NCBI GenBank assembly: GCA_050330635.1
Contig: JBHJNQ010000059.1
Location: 1 to 64,000, forward strand
DNA: 64,000 nt
Direction: 5' to 3'
From: CADEDH01 sp050330635
GTDB taxonomy: Bacteria > Actinomycetota > Acidimicrobiia > Acidimicrobiales > SZUA-35
Shown here piece after piece: positions 7,178 through 14,949 of the stretch. The notes under the pieces are model-generated. The model did not search any database. It was not told where the DNA came from and worked only from the letters and a program-made list of their open reading frames with translations. The stretch's first letter is position 1. Every line of letters begins with the position of its first letter. The translations under genes and the position numbers were made by a program.

Positions 7178-9589
7178 ATGGACAACTGGACCGATCCGCC
7201 CGATCCAGGTGACAGCACCGAGCAGTTGCGCCAGCTGCGCGTAGCCCAACACGAGCTGTGGGCCAGGTTGCGCGGCGAGGATGATCCCGAGGTGCGGATG
7301 GGGCTGCTGGCCCGCTTCCGTGAGAACCGCGAGGTCATCGAACAGCTCGAGGTGGAGGTGGGTGACGTCGATCCCAATGCCATCGGTCTCCGCCACCGGG
7401 TCGAGCTCGTCGACGACGCCGGCGCCGACCCCACCGCCCGTGCCGGAGAAGCGACGCCGGCCCCCCGTGTCGGGCCGACCGGCCCCGGGCTCTTCGATGA
7501 TCGCCCGTTCCCGGGCCGGTTCCCGACCCCCGGCCTCGGGCCCGACGACCGGTCGGATCTCGGTGATCACAGCGGCCGTGGTGGCTTCGGGCCGAGCGAC
7601 ATCATCGACCTCGGTGGCGGGGAGCACGGCAGCGACGACGCCGACAGCCTGTCATCGGCCGATGATCCCCCCGCCGGGCCGTGGAGGGCACCAATCCGAC
7701 CGCCCGATCGGGCCCCGTCGGCGGTACCGCCCGTCGGCCCCGCCTCGTTCTTCGGCGAGGACCGGGGTGAGCGCCGCCCGCCGGCGCCGGCCCCCCGCGG
7801 CGCCCGTCCCCGCCCGGAGCGGGTCACCTCGTCGCGCCCGGTGCCCGGTCCGGCCACCCGGGCCGCCGAGGTGACCGGGACCGGATCGACGCGTCCCCGG
7901 GCCCTCGTCGGTGCTGGCGGACACTCGCCCCAGCGGGTGCTGATCCTGCTCGGCGGGCTCCTGGTGGTGCTCGGCTTCGCCTGGGTGGTGTTGTCCGGAG
8001 GGACCGACGATCCGGTAACCGAGACGGCCAGCGGCGAGGAGGGGAACGATCCGGCCAGCCCCACCATCGACGCCCAGGTGGCGGAGATCGATGCCGTTCT
8101 GCGCGGTCTCGGTCTGACCTCGGTCAGGGTCGAGCGACGGGGTGATGCCATCCATCTCATCGGGACCGTGGCCGACGACGGGCAGCGGCAAGCGGCCATC
8201 GGTGCCGCCACGGCCCTCGCCGGTGACACGCCCGTCGAAGGCTCCGAGCTGGTGGTCGATCAGTCGACGGCGACGACGGCTCCGCCGACGCCCGACGCTG
8301 CGGCCAGGGCCACTATGGTCCAGGCCGAGCTGAACCGGATCGTGGGCTCCACCCCCATCATCTTCGGTAGCGGGGAGACGACGGTCACCGAGCTCCATCA
8401 GCGGATCCTCAACACGGTGGCCGGCGTGCTCAAGGTCTACCCGGAGGTGCAGGTGCGGGTCGTCGGCTTCACCGACGACTCGGGGAATCCGGCGAGCAAC
8501 GAGAGATTGAGCCTCGACCGGGCCAACGCCGTGACCGCCTATCTCGTGGCCCAGGGGGTGCCCCAGGGCGGCCTCCTGGTGGAGGCCAGGGGCGACAACA
8601 CCGCCTCGGGCTCCCAGGCCATCGCCAACCTCGAGCGGCGGGTCGAGTTCGAGGTCGTCGTTCCCGACGCGACCGCGGTGGCCACCAACGACACGCCGCT
8701 GCGGATCGCCATCGTCGCCCCCAGCGCCCGCAACGATCTTGCCTTCACCCAGAGCATCGTCGACGCCGTCGACGTGATCGCAGCCGAACGGGGCAATGTC
8801 GAGATCTCGGTGACGGACAACACCTTCGTGCCCGAGGAGGCCGCGGGGGCCATTCGTGACTACGCAGCCCAGGACTATGATCTCGTCATCGCCCACGGCT
8901 CACAGTTCGGGGCGGCCCTACTGGAGATCGCCCCCGAGTTCCCTGGCGTGGCCTTCGCCTGGGGCACCGCGAGCGACACCTTCGGCCTGCCGAACGTCTA
9001 CGCCTACGACGCCGCCGCCGGTCAGGGGGGGTACGTGCTGGGGGCCATGGCGGCCCGGTTGAGCCAGTCGGGTGTGGTGGGCGTGGTCGGCCCCATCGAG
9101 GTCGGTGACGCCAAGCTCTATGTCGACGGGTTCGAGGCCGGGGCCCGGGCCGAACAGAACCCGCCCAACGTCCTCGTGACCTATACGGGGTCGTTCTCCG
9201 ACCTGACCTTGGCGGCCGAGACGGCCCAGGGCCACATCGATGGCGGGGCCGACGTGATGACCGGCTCGGCCCAGATGGTGGTCGGGGCGGTGTCGACCGC
9301 CAGCGAGCGGGGCGTGCTGTGGTTCGGCACCCAGTCGAACCAGACGCCGCTCGCCCCCCAGCTCGTCGTGGCCTCGCAGGTGTACCACTGGGAGGTGATC
9401 CTCCGTCAGATCGTGGCCGACATCGACGGTGGCGCACTCGGGGGCAAGACCTACAGCGCCGACCTCGCCAACGGCGGCCTGGTCATCGAATACAACCCCG
9501 GCTACGCCCTGCCCGACGACGTGCGACAACGGGCCGACGAGCTCATCGGCGGTATCGTCAGCGGATCGGTCTCGGTTCCGGTCGGGTGA
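7178..9589 (+). CDS. BON-OmpA-BMP (PnrA-like) fusion protein, membrane anchored
   Basis: An 803-residue protein with a domain order I do not know from any described family. Residues about 10-60 are helical and charged, about 65-250 are a Pro/Gly/Arg-rich disordered stretch, and about 254-272 form one membrane segment (VLILLGGLLVVLGFAWVVL) with the positive side on the N-terminal flank, so the rest should be outside. Residues about 297-362 look like a BON domain, about 387-498 an OmpA-like peptidoglycan-binding domain (VGFTDDSGNPASNERLSLDR), and about 505-803 a basic-membrane-protein/PnrA-type substrate-binding domain (LRIAIVAPSARNDLAFTQSI; YDLVIAHGSQFGAALLEIAP). BMP proteins usually are lipoproteins of nucleoside ABC importers; no importer genes are adjacent. 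A wall-tethered nucleoside sensor or scavenger is a guess. Confidence 0.85.
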   Translation: MDNWTDPPDPGDSTEQLRQLRVAQHELWARLRGEDDPEVRMGLLARFRENREVIEQLEVEVGDVDPNAIGLRHRVELVDDAGADPTARAGEATPAPRVGPTGPGLFDDRPFPGRFPTPGLGPDDRSDLGDHSGRGGFGPSDIIDLGGGEHGSDDADSLSSADDPPAGPWRAPIRPPDRAPSAVPPVGPASFFGEDRGERRPPAPAPRGARPRPERVTSSRPVPGPATRAAEVTGTGSTRPRALVGAGGHSPQRVLILLGGLLVVLGFAWVVLSGGTDDPVTETASGEEGNDPASPTIDAQVAEIDAVLRGLGLTSVRVERRGDAIHLIGTVADDGQRQAAIGAATALAGDTPVEGSELVVDQSTATTAPPTPDAAARATMVQAELNRIVGSTPIIFGSGETTVTELHQRILNTVAGVLKVYPEVQVRVVGFTDDSGNPASNERLSLDRANAVTAYLVAQGVPQGGLLVEARGDNTASGSQAIANLERRVEFEVVVPDATAVATNDTPLRIAIVAPSARNDLAFTQSIVDAVDVIAAERGNVEISVTDNTFVPEEAAGAIRDYAAQDYDLVIAHGSQFGAALLEIAPEFPGVAFAWGTASDTFGLPNVYAYDAAAGQGGYVLGAMAARLSQSGVVGVVGPIEVGDAKLYVDGFEAGARAEQNPPNVLVTYTGSFSDLTLAAETAQGHIDGGADVMTGSAQMVVGAVSTASERGVLWFGTQSNQTPLAPQLVVASQVYHWEVILRQIVADIDGGALGGKTYSADLANGGLVIEYNPGYALPDDVRQRADELIGGIVSGSVSVPVG

Positions 9590-9596
9590 GACGCTG

Positions 9597-9633
9597 CTCC
9601 GGGGTCGGCTGATTCCCTACGGCGACCCCGGAG
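9597..9633 (+). terminator. Perfect 11-bp hairpin overlapping the next ribosome-binding site
   Basis: CTCCGGGGTCG (9597-9607) and CGACCCCGGAG (9623-9633) are exact inverted repeats with a 15-base loop, followed by GTTT. It could end transcription of the fusion-protein gene. The right arm also covers the GGAGG ribosome-binding site (9630-9634) of the SDR gene that starts at 9643, so it could instead limit that gene's translation. Confidence 0.55.
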
Positions 9634-9642
9634 GTTTCCCCC

Positions 9643-10362
9643 ATGTCCACCCTGGCCGTGATCACCGGTGCCTCACGGGGCATCGGCGCCGGCATCGCCC
9701 GCGCCGCAACCGACGGTGGCGCCGTCGTGGCCGGCTGCAACCGTAGCCCGTCGAGCGCCGAGCACGACCTGAGCGTCGACCTGGCCGACCCCGGGGCCTG
9801 GTCGCGCTTCGCCGAGTGGTACGAGGCGCTGCTCGACACCGTGCAACCGGACGATGCCGTGTTCGTCCACAACGCCGCAACGCTGACCCCGATCGGTTTC
9901 GCCGGCGAGGTCGACCCGGACGGCTACCGATCGAACGTGCTGCTCAACAGCGCCGCCCCCCAGGTGCTGGGCGACGCCGTGATCCGGGCGGCCCGCCGAC
10001 ACCACCTCCCGACGGTCGTCGTCCAGCTCACCTCCGGGGCCGGCAAGAACCCGTACCCGGGGTGGACGAGCTACTGCGCGGCGAAGGCTGCGGTCGACAT
10101 GTGGGTCCGGTCGGTCGGGGTCGAGCAGGCACAGCGGCCGCCGCTCGTCCGCGCCGTCGCCGTGTCGCCTGGCGTCGTGGCCACCGAGATGCAGGCCGAG
10201 ATCCGGGCCAGCACCACCGACACCTTTCCCAACGTCGAGCGTTTCCGGGATCTCCACGACGGCGGTCGCCTGGCCGACCCGAACGAGGTGGGAGCCGAGT
10301 TGTGGGCCCTGGCTCGCTCCGGTCACTGGGACAACGGTGCGGTCCTGGACCTGTCCGCCTGA
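9643..10362 (+). CDS. Short-chain dehydrogenase/reductase
   Basis: NAD(P)-dependent SDR of 239 residues, closest in layout to sepiapterin/benzil reductase-like members. Cofactor motif GASRGIG (residues 8-14), NAA variant in FVHNAATLTP, catalytic Ser in VQLTSGAGKNP and YxxxK as YCAAK. The ATG at 9643 has GGAGG 8 bases upstream, inside the right arm of a strong hairpin. Substrate unknown. Confidence 0.9.
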   Translation: MSTLAVITGASRGIGAGIARAATDGGAVVAGCNRSPSSAEHDLSVDLADPGAWSRFAEWYEALLDTVQPDDAVFVHNAATLTPIGFAGEVDPDGYRSNVLLNSAAPQVLGDAVIRAARRHHLPTVVVQLTSGAGKNPYPGWTSYCAAKAAVDMWVRSVGVEQAQRPPLVRAVAVSPGVVATEMQAEIRASTTDTFPNVERFRDLHDGGRLADPNEVGAELWALARSGHWDNGAVLDLSA

Positions 10363-10429
10363 GTGCCCCGCCCGAGGGACGGGCTCGGCCATCGGCGACG
10401 CAGCCACGAGCTCCGCCTCCGGCGCTGCC

Positions 10430-11290
10430 TCAGGAGCCGAGACGCTCGATGAGCTCCCAGGCCGGTTCGCGGCCGCCGGCGGGGTTGAGCGGAATGACCA
10501 CGAGGCGGGACGCTCCGGCCTCCCGTTGGGCTGCGATCCGGCCGCCGATGGCCTCGATCGAACCCCACGCCACCACCGAGTCGACCAGGCGGTCGCTGCC
10601 GCCCCCGGCGAAGTCGACGTCCTCGAAGCCGAGGGCCCGCCACGCCCGCTGGTAGTAGTCGAGGTCGATGTAGAAGGCGATGGCCTTGCGCACCAGGCGG
10701 CGGGCCTCGTCCGCCTCCTCCCACAGCAGGCACATCATCATCGGAGCCAGGCCCGCCGACTCCGGCAGGGCGGCCCGGGTGCGGGCGGTGTGCTCCGGGG
10801 TCATGAGGTAGGTGAAGACCCCATCGGCCCCCTCCGCCGCCACCTCCAGCATCCTGGGGCCGTGGGCCGCCACATGGATCGGGTAGTGGTGCTCGGGCAG
10901 GGTGATCGGCGCCGAGCGCACCGCCTCGAGGTAGGCCCGGAGGCGGGGTGCCGGCGGGTCCCAGGCATGGCCCCGGCGTTCCACCAGCCCGCGGTTGGAC
11001 ACCCCGAGCCCGAGCTCGAAGCGGTTGTCGCTGGCCTCGGCCAGGGTGGCCGAGGCGGCGGCCGCGGCCACGGCGTCGCGGGCGTAGACGTTGGCGATGG
11101 CGGTGCCCACCCGCAGGGTGGTGGTGGCGCCCAGCAGGGCGCCGGCGGCGGCGAACGGTTCCCGGCCGAACAGCTCGGCCAGCCAGACCGAGCCGATGCC
11201 GGCCGCCTCCACCCGGCGGGCGTAGTCGAGTAGCTCGGAGCCGCTGAGCCGGTCGGTGTTGAACATGATGCCGAGGTCGATGTCGGTCAC
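10430..11290 (-). CDS. LLM-class F420-dependent oxidoreductase
   Basis: Luciferase-like (bacterial luciferase fold) TIM-barrel oxidoreductase of 286 residues. The N-terminus DIDLGIMFNTDRLSGSELLD, the strand TTTLRVGTAIANVYARDAV and the glycine-rich FELGLGVSNRGLVERRGHAW match the actinobacterial F420-dependent branch (TIGR03620/MSMEG-type) rather than the FMN monooxygenases. The GTG start at 11290 overlaps the TGA stop of the upstream gene (GTGA), so translation is probably coupled to the small gene at 11287-11685. Substrate unknown. Confidence 0.85.
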   Translation of the reverse strand: MTDIDLGIMFNTDRLSGSELLDYARRVEAAGIGSVWLAELFGREPFAAAGALLGATTTLRVGTAIANVYARDAVAAAAASATLAEASDNRFELGLGVSNRGLVERRGHAWDPPAPRLRAYLEAVRSAPITLPEHHYPIHVAAHGPRMLEVAAEGADGVFTYLMTPEHTARTRAALPESAGLAPMMMCLLWEEADEARRLVRKAIAFYIDLDYYQRAWRALGFEDVDFAGGGSDRLVDSVVAWGSIEAIGGRIAAQREAGASRLVVIPLNPAGGREPAWELIERLGS

Positions 11291-11685
11291 GCGTGGGACT
11301 CCTCGTCTGCCGGGGGCTCCATCTTCGGTCTGTCGCCCGTAGCGCACAAGCGGTGCCAGCGATCGCCGGTCGACCGCTCCCACAGCCCGATCGACCATCC
11401 GGCCGCGGCCGGTGGTCGGACCAGCTCTCGGGCCAGGCTGGCGTAGGGCCCGAGATCGTCGACGCCATAGGCCAGGCTCAGGTGGAGTTGGTTCTTGCGG
11501 CGTACCGGGTCGTCGCCCGACCCGACCCGGTCGTCGGCGAAGACACGGGCCGTCGCCGCCTCCAGCCACGGGGAGCGGAGCACGAGTCCGACCCGATCCC
11601 CGTCGTGGGCGACGCCGGCCCGGGGCATGAGCGACCGTTCGAAACCGTCGCCGTGCACGTCGACGATGCCGGGCAGCCACGACAT
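11287..11685 (-). CDS. Small protein with PhnM-like N-terminus, function unknown
   Basis: A 132-residue protein divergent from the phn operon and coupled by GTGA overlap to the F420-type oxidoreductase. Residues 4-25 (LPGIVDVHGDGFERSLMPRA) closely resemble the metal-binding strand of PhnM-type amidohydrolases, where PG-hVD-HxD-hE+-hMPR is typical, but the rest is not an amidohydrolase. Residues about 65-75 (KNQLHLSLAYG) recall one HxS motif of 2H phosphoesterases; a second is not obvious. The complete PhnM of this window is at 16582, so this is not simply its missing part. The frame is closed by a stop shortly upstream of the ATG. Function unknown; a role linked to phosphonates is suggested only by position and motif. 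Confidence 0.65.
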   Translation of the reverse strand: MSWLPGIVDVHGDGFERSLMPRAGVAHDGDRVGLVLRSPWLEAATARVFADDRVGSGDDPVRRKNQLHLSLAYGVDDLGPYASLARELVRPPAAAGWSIGLWERSTGDRWHRLCATGDRPKMEPPADEESHA

Positions 11686-11811
11686 CGACTGGCACGGTAC
11701 CGGCTTGCGGTGAACGGGACCAGATCAATGGGTGAAACCTCGGCGACACCCCTTGCCGCCACGGTGGAGGCCTGGTTGTCTCGGCGACGTGGTCCGACCC
11801 GTCAGCACCCG

Positions 11812-12252
11812 ATGACACCGCTCGACCGCGAGCGGCGGACCGAGCTGCTGGCGGCGGCCGACGCCGAGGCCCTGGTGGCGGTGGCCGACGCCTGCCTCGA
11901 GGGTGCGGACGAGCCGGAGATCGTGACCGGTCCGGAGGTCGGGATGGTCGTCCTGACCGTTCGCGAACCGGTGGAAGCGACGCGCTTCCACCTCGGGGAG
12001 GTCCTCGTGACCAGGGCCGAAGTGGTGCATCGGGGTCGTCGCGGCTGGAGCATGCGGATGGGCGAGGATCGGCCGGGCGCCCTGGCCGCCGCCATCTGCG
12101 ACGCCGAGGTCGAGGCCGGCGGGCCGCAGGCCCCCGCTGTCGACCGGTTGTGCGGCGAAACCGACCACGGGCTGGCCGATGCCCGGACCCGGGAGTGGGT
12201 GGACCTCGCTCCCACCATCGTCCGGTTCGAGGAGATGGGAGAGGGAGGGTGA
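11812..12252 (+). CDS. phnG: C-P lyase subunit PhnG
   Basis: PhnG is the small subunit of the PhnGHIJ carbon-phosphorus lyase core complex; with PhnI, PhnH and PhnL it forms ribose-1-alkylphosphonate triphosphate from ATP. The 146-residue frame from ATG 11812 matches the usual 145-155 residues and begins with the expected helix (LDRERRTELLAAADAEALVA), then EATRFHLGEVLVTRAEV and a C-terminal helical region. An ATG at 11728 in frame would add 28 residues. First gene of a seven-gene operon; its TGA overlaps the GTG start of phnH. Confidence 0.85.
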   Translation: MTPLDRERRTELLAAADAEALVAVADACLEGADEPEIVTGPEVGMVVLTVREPVEATRFHLGEVLVTRAEVVHRGRRGWSMRMGEDRPGALAAAICDAEVEAGGPQAPAVDRLCGETDHGLADARTREWVDLAPTIVRFEEMGEGG

Positions 12253-12869
12253 CACCTCCCCGGCTGTCGTCGACAACCTCCCAGCGGGTGTTCGACACGC
12301 TGCTGCGGTCGCTGGCCGAACCGGGCACGATCCGGTTCCTGCCGGTCGACTACCCCGAGGTCGAGCCGGCTCTCGCCCTCGCTCTCGCCCTGGCCGACGT
12401 CGGCGTGATCGTCAACGTCGACGATGACCCCGACCATCCCTGGTCGCAGGCCGTGGCCGAGGCCACCGGAGCGACGGTCGGCCCGGTGGGCTCGGCGTCG
12501 ATCGTCATCTCGACCTCGCCGACGCCGGCCCTGTTCGAGCGGGTGGCCGTCGGCGATCCCCTCACCCCGGAGGACGGTGCCCGGGTCGCCCTGGCGGTCG
12601 CCGGTCTGGCCACCGGGCCGGCGGCGGGACACGTCGTGGTCGAGCTCCGGGGGCCGGGCGTCCCCGGCCGGCGGGTGCTGGCCATCGACGGGCCGGGCCC
12701 CGAGGTGGTCGGGCGCCTCGGCACCGGGTCCGGGCCCTTCCCCACCGGATTCGACACCTGGCTGTTCGCCAGGGACGGGTCGGTGGTGGGCGTGCCCCGC
12801 AGCACGACCGTCGACCTCGTCGCCGATGGGAACGAACCGGTGAACGGAGCGACGCCGTGGGCTATGTAG
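12249..12869 (+). CDS. phnH: C-P lyase subunit PhnH
   Basis: Subunit of the C-P lyase core complex, about 206 residues, normal for PhnH. Recognisable blocks are the N-terminal TTSQRVFDTLLRSLAEPGTI, DVGVIVNVDD and the FPTGFDTWLF segment followed by VVGVPRSTTV, where family members carry GxDhhhh-xxxxxxlPRTT. GTG start overlaps the phnG stop (GTGA), and its own end overlaps the phnI start by 13 bases. Confidence 0.88.
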   Translation: MTPPRLSSTTSQRVFDTLLRSLAEPGTIRFLPVDYPEVEPALALALALADVGVIVNVDDDPDHPWSQAVAEATGATVGPVGSASIVISTSPTPALFERVAVGDPLTPEDGARVALAVAGLATGPAAGHVVVELRGPGVPGRRVLAIDGPGPEVVGRLGTGSGPFPTGFDTWLFARDGSVVGVPRSTTVDLVADGNEPVNGATPWAM

Positions 12870-14035
12870 CGGCCAAGGGTGGATTCGAGGCCATCAGGGC
12901 GGCGGAGGAGCTGGCCCAGAGGACGCGACGGGAGGGACGGAGCGCCTGGCTCGAAGTGGACCAGATCATCGAACGGCTCGGCTACGCCGTCGACCGGGTG
13001 ATGGGAGAGGGCGGCCTGTGGGACGAGCGCCTGGCGGCGATGGCCTTCCGCCAGGCGGAAGGCGACGTGATCGAGGCCGCCCACCTCGTGCGGGCCCACC
13101 GCTCGACCCTGCCCCGCCTGGGCTACACCCGCCCGGTGGACGCCGACGAGATCGACGTCGTCCGCCGGATCGTCCCCGCCTTCCGGGAGCCGCCCGGTCC
13201 CCAGTTGCTCGGGCGGACGCTCGACTACACCGGCCGGCTCCTCGACACGACCGACGACGACGAGGCCAGGACGGCGGCGACCAGGGCGGCGGCCGATCGG
13301 TGGCACGGGCACGGGTCCACGGCCATCGGCTGCAGCCCCTCGGCCGGTGGCGCGTCAGCCGAGACCGGAGCCGACGCGGCAGCTGCGGCCGCCCCGGCGC
13401 CCCGGGTTCCCGGCCGGCTCCTCGACGTCCTCCGGCGCATGGATGCCGCCGTCGACCGGCGACGCCACGACGACCCCGAGCCCGTCGACATCTCCCGCAG
13501 TCCCGTCCGGCCGGGCGTGGCCCGGTCGGCGCGGCTGTCGGCCATGGCCCGGGCCGAGTCGGGGGCGCTGGTCCAGTTGTGGTACCGCAACATCCTCGGG
13601 CCCGATCGTCATCTCCACGAGATCACGCTGGGGGAGGTCAGGCACGGGCGGCTGCCGGTCACGGTCGACCATCCCCTGACCGGCGGTCCGGTCACGATCG
13701 GGCAGGTGCGAGTCACCGAGGTCGAGGCCATCGAGGACCTGGACGGTGTCGACGAGGACCGGGCCCGTTTCGACGCCGGCTACGGCATGACGTTCGGCCA
13801 CAACGAGCGCAAGGCGATCGCCATGGCCAACCTCGACATCGCCCTGCACCGCGACGGCGGGCGCTCGGCCCTCGAGCAGTCCGTCCTGCTCACCACCGAC
13901 GGGCTCGACGCCTCCGGCTTCCTCGAGCACCTCAAGTTGCCCCACTACGTCACGTTCCGTTCGATGATGGAGCGCAAGGCCGCGGTCCGGGCCGCAGCGG
14001 CGGCCTCGGCCTCCGGCGACGGGGTGGGCCGGTGA
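12857..14035 (+). CDS. phnI: C-P lyase subunit PhnI
   Basis: PhnI is the nucleosidase subunit that releases adenine from ATP during loading of the alkylphosphonate onto ribose. About 392 residues, somewhat longer than E. coli PhnI; an Ala-rich loop around residues 155-180 is likely an insertion. Family blocks: GYVAAKGGFEAIRAAEEL at the N-terminus, LGYTRPVDADEIDVVRRIVP, and GYGMTFGHNERKAIAMANLD late in the protein. GTG start inside the phnH end; its TGA overlaps the GTG of phnJ. Confidence 0.9.
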   Translation: MGYVAAKGGFEAIRAAEELAQRTRREGRSAWLEVDQIIERLGYAVDRVMGEGGLWDERLAAMAFRQAEGDVIEAAHLVRAHRSTLPRLGYTRPVDADEIDVVRRIVPAFREPPGPQLLGRTLDYTGRLLDTTDDDEARTAATRAAADRWHGHGSTAIGCSPSAGGASAETGADAAAAAAPAPRVPGRLLDVLRRMDAAVDRRRHDDPEPVDISRSPVRPGVARSARLSAMARAESGALVQLWYRNILGPDRHLHEITLGEVRHGRLPVTVDHPLTGGPVTIGQVRVTEVEAIEDLDGVDEDRARFDAGYGMTFGHNERKAIAMANLDIALHRDGGRSALEQSVLLTTDGLDASGFLEHLKLPHYVTFRSMMERKAAVRAAAAASASGDGVGR

Positions 14036-14949
14036 CCCGGGTCGAGCAACTCGTCGCCGCCCGCCCCCGGGCGGTGGGGCCGGTCCTCGACGAGTCGTCG
14101 AAGCGGGAGATCCGGCGGGCCATCCTGACCGCGGTGGCCGTGCCCGGCTACCAGGTCCCGTTCGGCTCGCGCGAGATGCCCGTGGCCCGAGGCTGGGGCT
14201 CGGGCGGACTCCAGGTCACGCTCGCCGTCGTCGGCCCCGACGATGTCGTCAAGGTCTACGACCAGGGGGAGGACGGGGGCGTCAACGCCGCCAACCTCCG
14301 CCGCCTCATCCGTCGCTCGGAGGGTGTGGCGACCACCACCGACGCCCGGCTGGCCACCGTCATCCAGACCCGTCACCGGGTGCCGGAGGACGAGCTCGTC
14401 GACGGCCAGATCCTCGTGCTCCAGGTGCCGGTGCCGGAGCCCCTGCGGGGCGTCGAGCGCAACATGGATGAGCTGCGCCGCATGCACGCCGAGGACGACT
14501 ACGCCCGAATGTGGGTCAGCCTCTACGAGGACATCGTGCGCAACGGCGTCATCACGAGGACCACCGGGTACCCGTGTCTAGTCGGTGGGCGTTACGTGAT
14601 CGCCACCACACCCATCCCCCGGTGGGACGTTCCGCGCCTGCACCGATCCCGATTCCTCGCCCTGTTCGGGGCGGGTCGGGAGAAGCGGATCTACGCCATC
14701 CCACCCCACACCGACGTCAAGCCTCTCACCTTCGACGACATCGCCTTCGAGGTCGAGGACGTGACCGCCCCGTGCCGGTGCGGCCTCATCGGGCCCGACT
14801 CGTCCCGTGCCGCCTACCTCGTGGAGCTCCCCCGACCCGACGGGACGTCGACCTGGTCGTGCAGCGACAGCGACTGGTGTGCCCGGCAGCGGGTCGAGGC
14901 CGGGATCCTCAAGGCCTCCTCGACCGAGGAGACCGAGGTGGAGCTGTGA
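14032..14949 (+). CDS. phnJ: C-P lyase catalytic subunit PhnJ (radical SAM)
   Basis: PhnJ is the iron-sulfur, S-adenosylmethionine-dependent enzyme that breaks the C-P bond. 305 residues. Strong family blocks: RNMDELRRMHAEDDYARM, FGAGREKRIYAIPPHTDV and the C-terminal cysteine region. In the family as I know it the cysteines are spaced CxxC-x21-C-x5-C. Here they are Cys248-x-Cys250 (CRC), then Cys277 and Cys283 (CSDSDWC). The last pair, including the thiyl-radical cysteine, is intact, but the first pair is one residue closer and the loop is longer. Start GTG overlaps the phnI stop; its TGA overlaps the phnK GTG. Confidence 0.9.
   Translation: MTRVEQLVAARPRAVGPVLDESSKREIRRAILTAVAVPGYQVPFGSREMPVARGWGSGGLQVTLAVVGPDDVVKVYDQGEDGGVNAANLRRLIRRSEGVATTTDARLATVIQTRHRVPEDELVDGQILVLQVPVPEPLRGVERNMDELRRMHAEDDYARMWVSLYEDIVRNGVITRTTGYPCLVGGRYVIATTPIPRWDVPRLHRSRFLALFGAGREKRIYAIPPHTDVKPLTFDDIAFEVEDVTAPCRCGLIGPDSSRAAYLVELPRPDGTSTWSCSDSDWCARQRVEAGILKASSTEETEVEL

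Noticed and set aside
11287..11685. Simple truncated phnM pseudogene
   Set aside because: Only the first 25 residues resemble PhnM. The rest is an intact open frame with normal codon use and a coupled downstream gene, so decay alone does not explain it.
11293..11811. Long N-terminal extension of PhnG
   Set aside because: The frame is open upstream, but the extra part is antisense to the divergent small gene and PhnG of 146 residues from ATG 11812 has the normal length.
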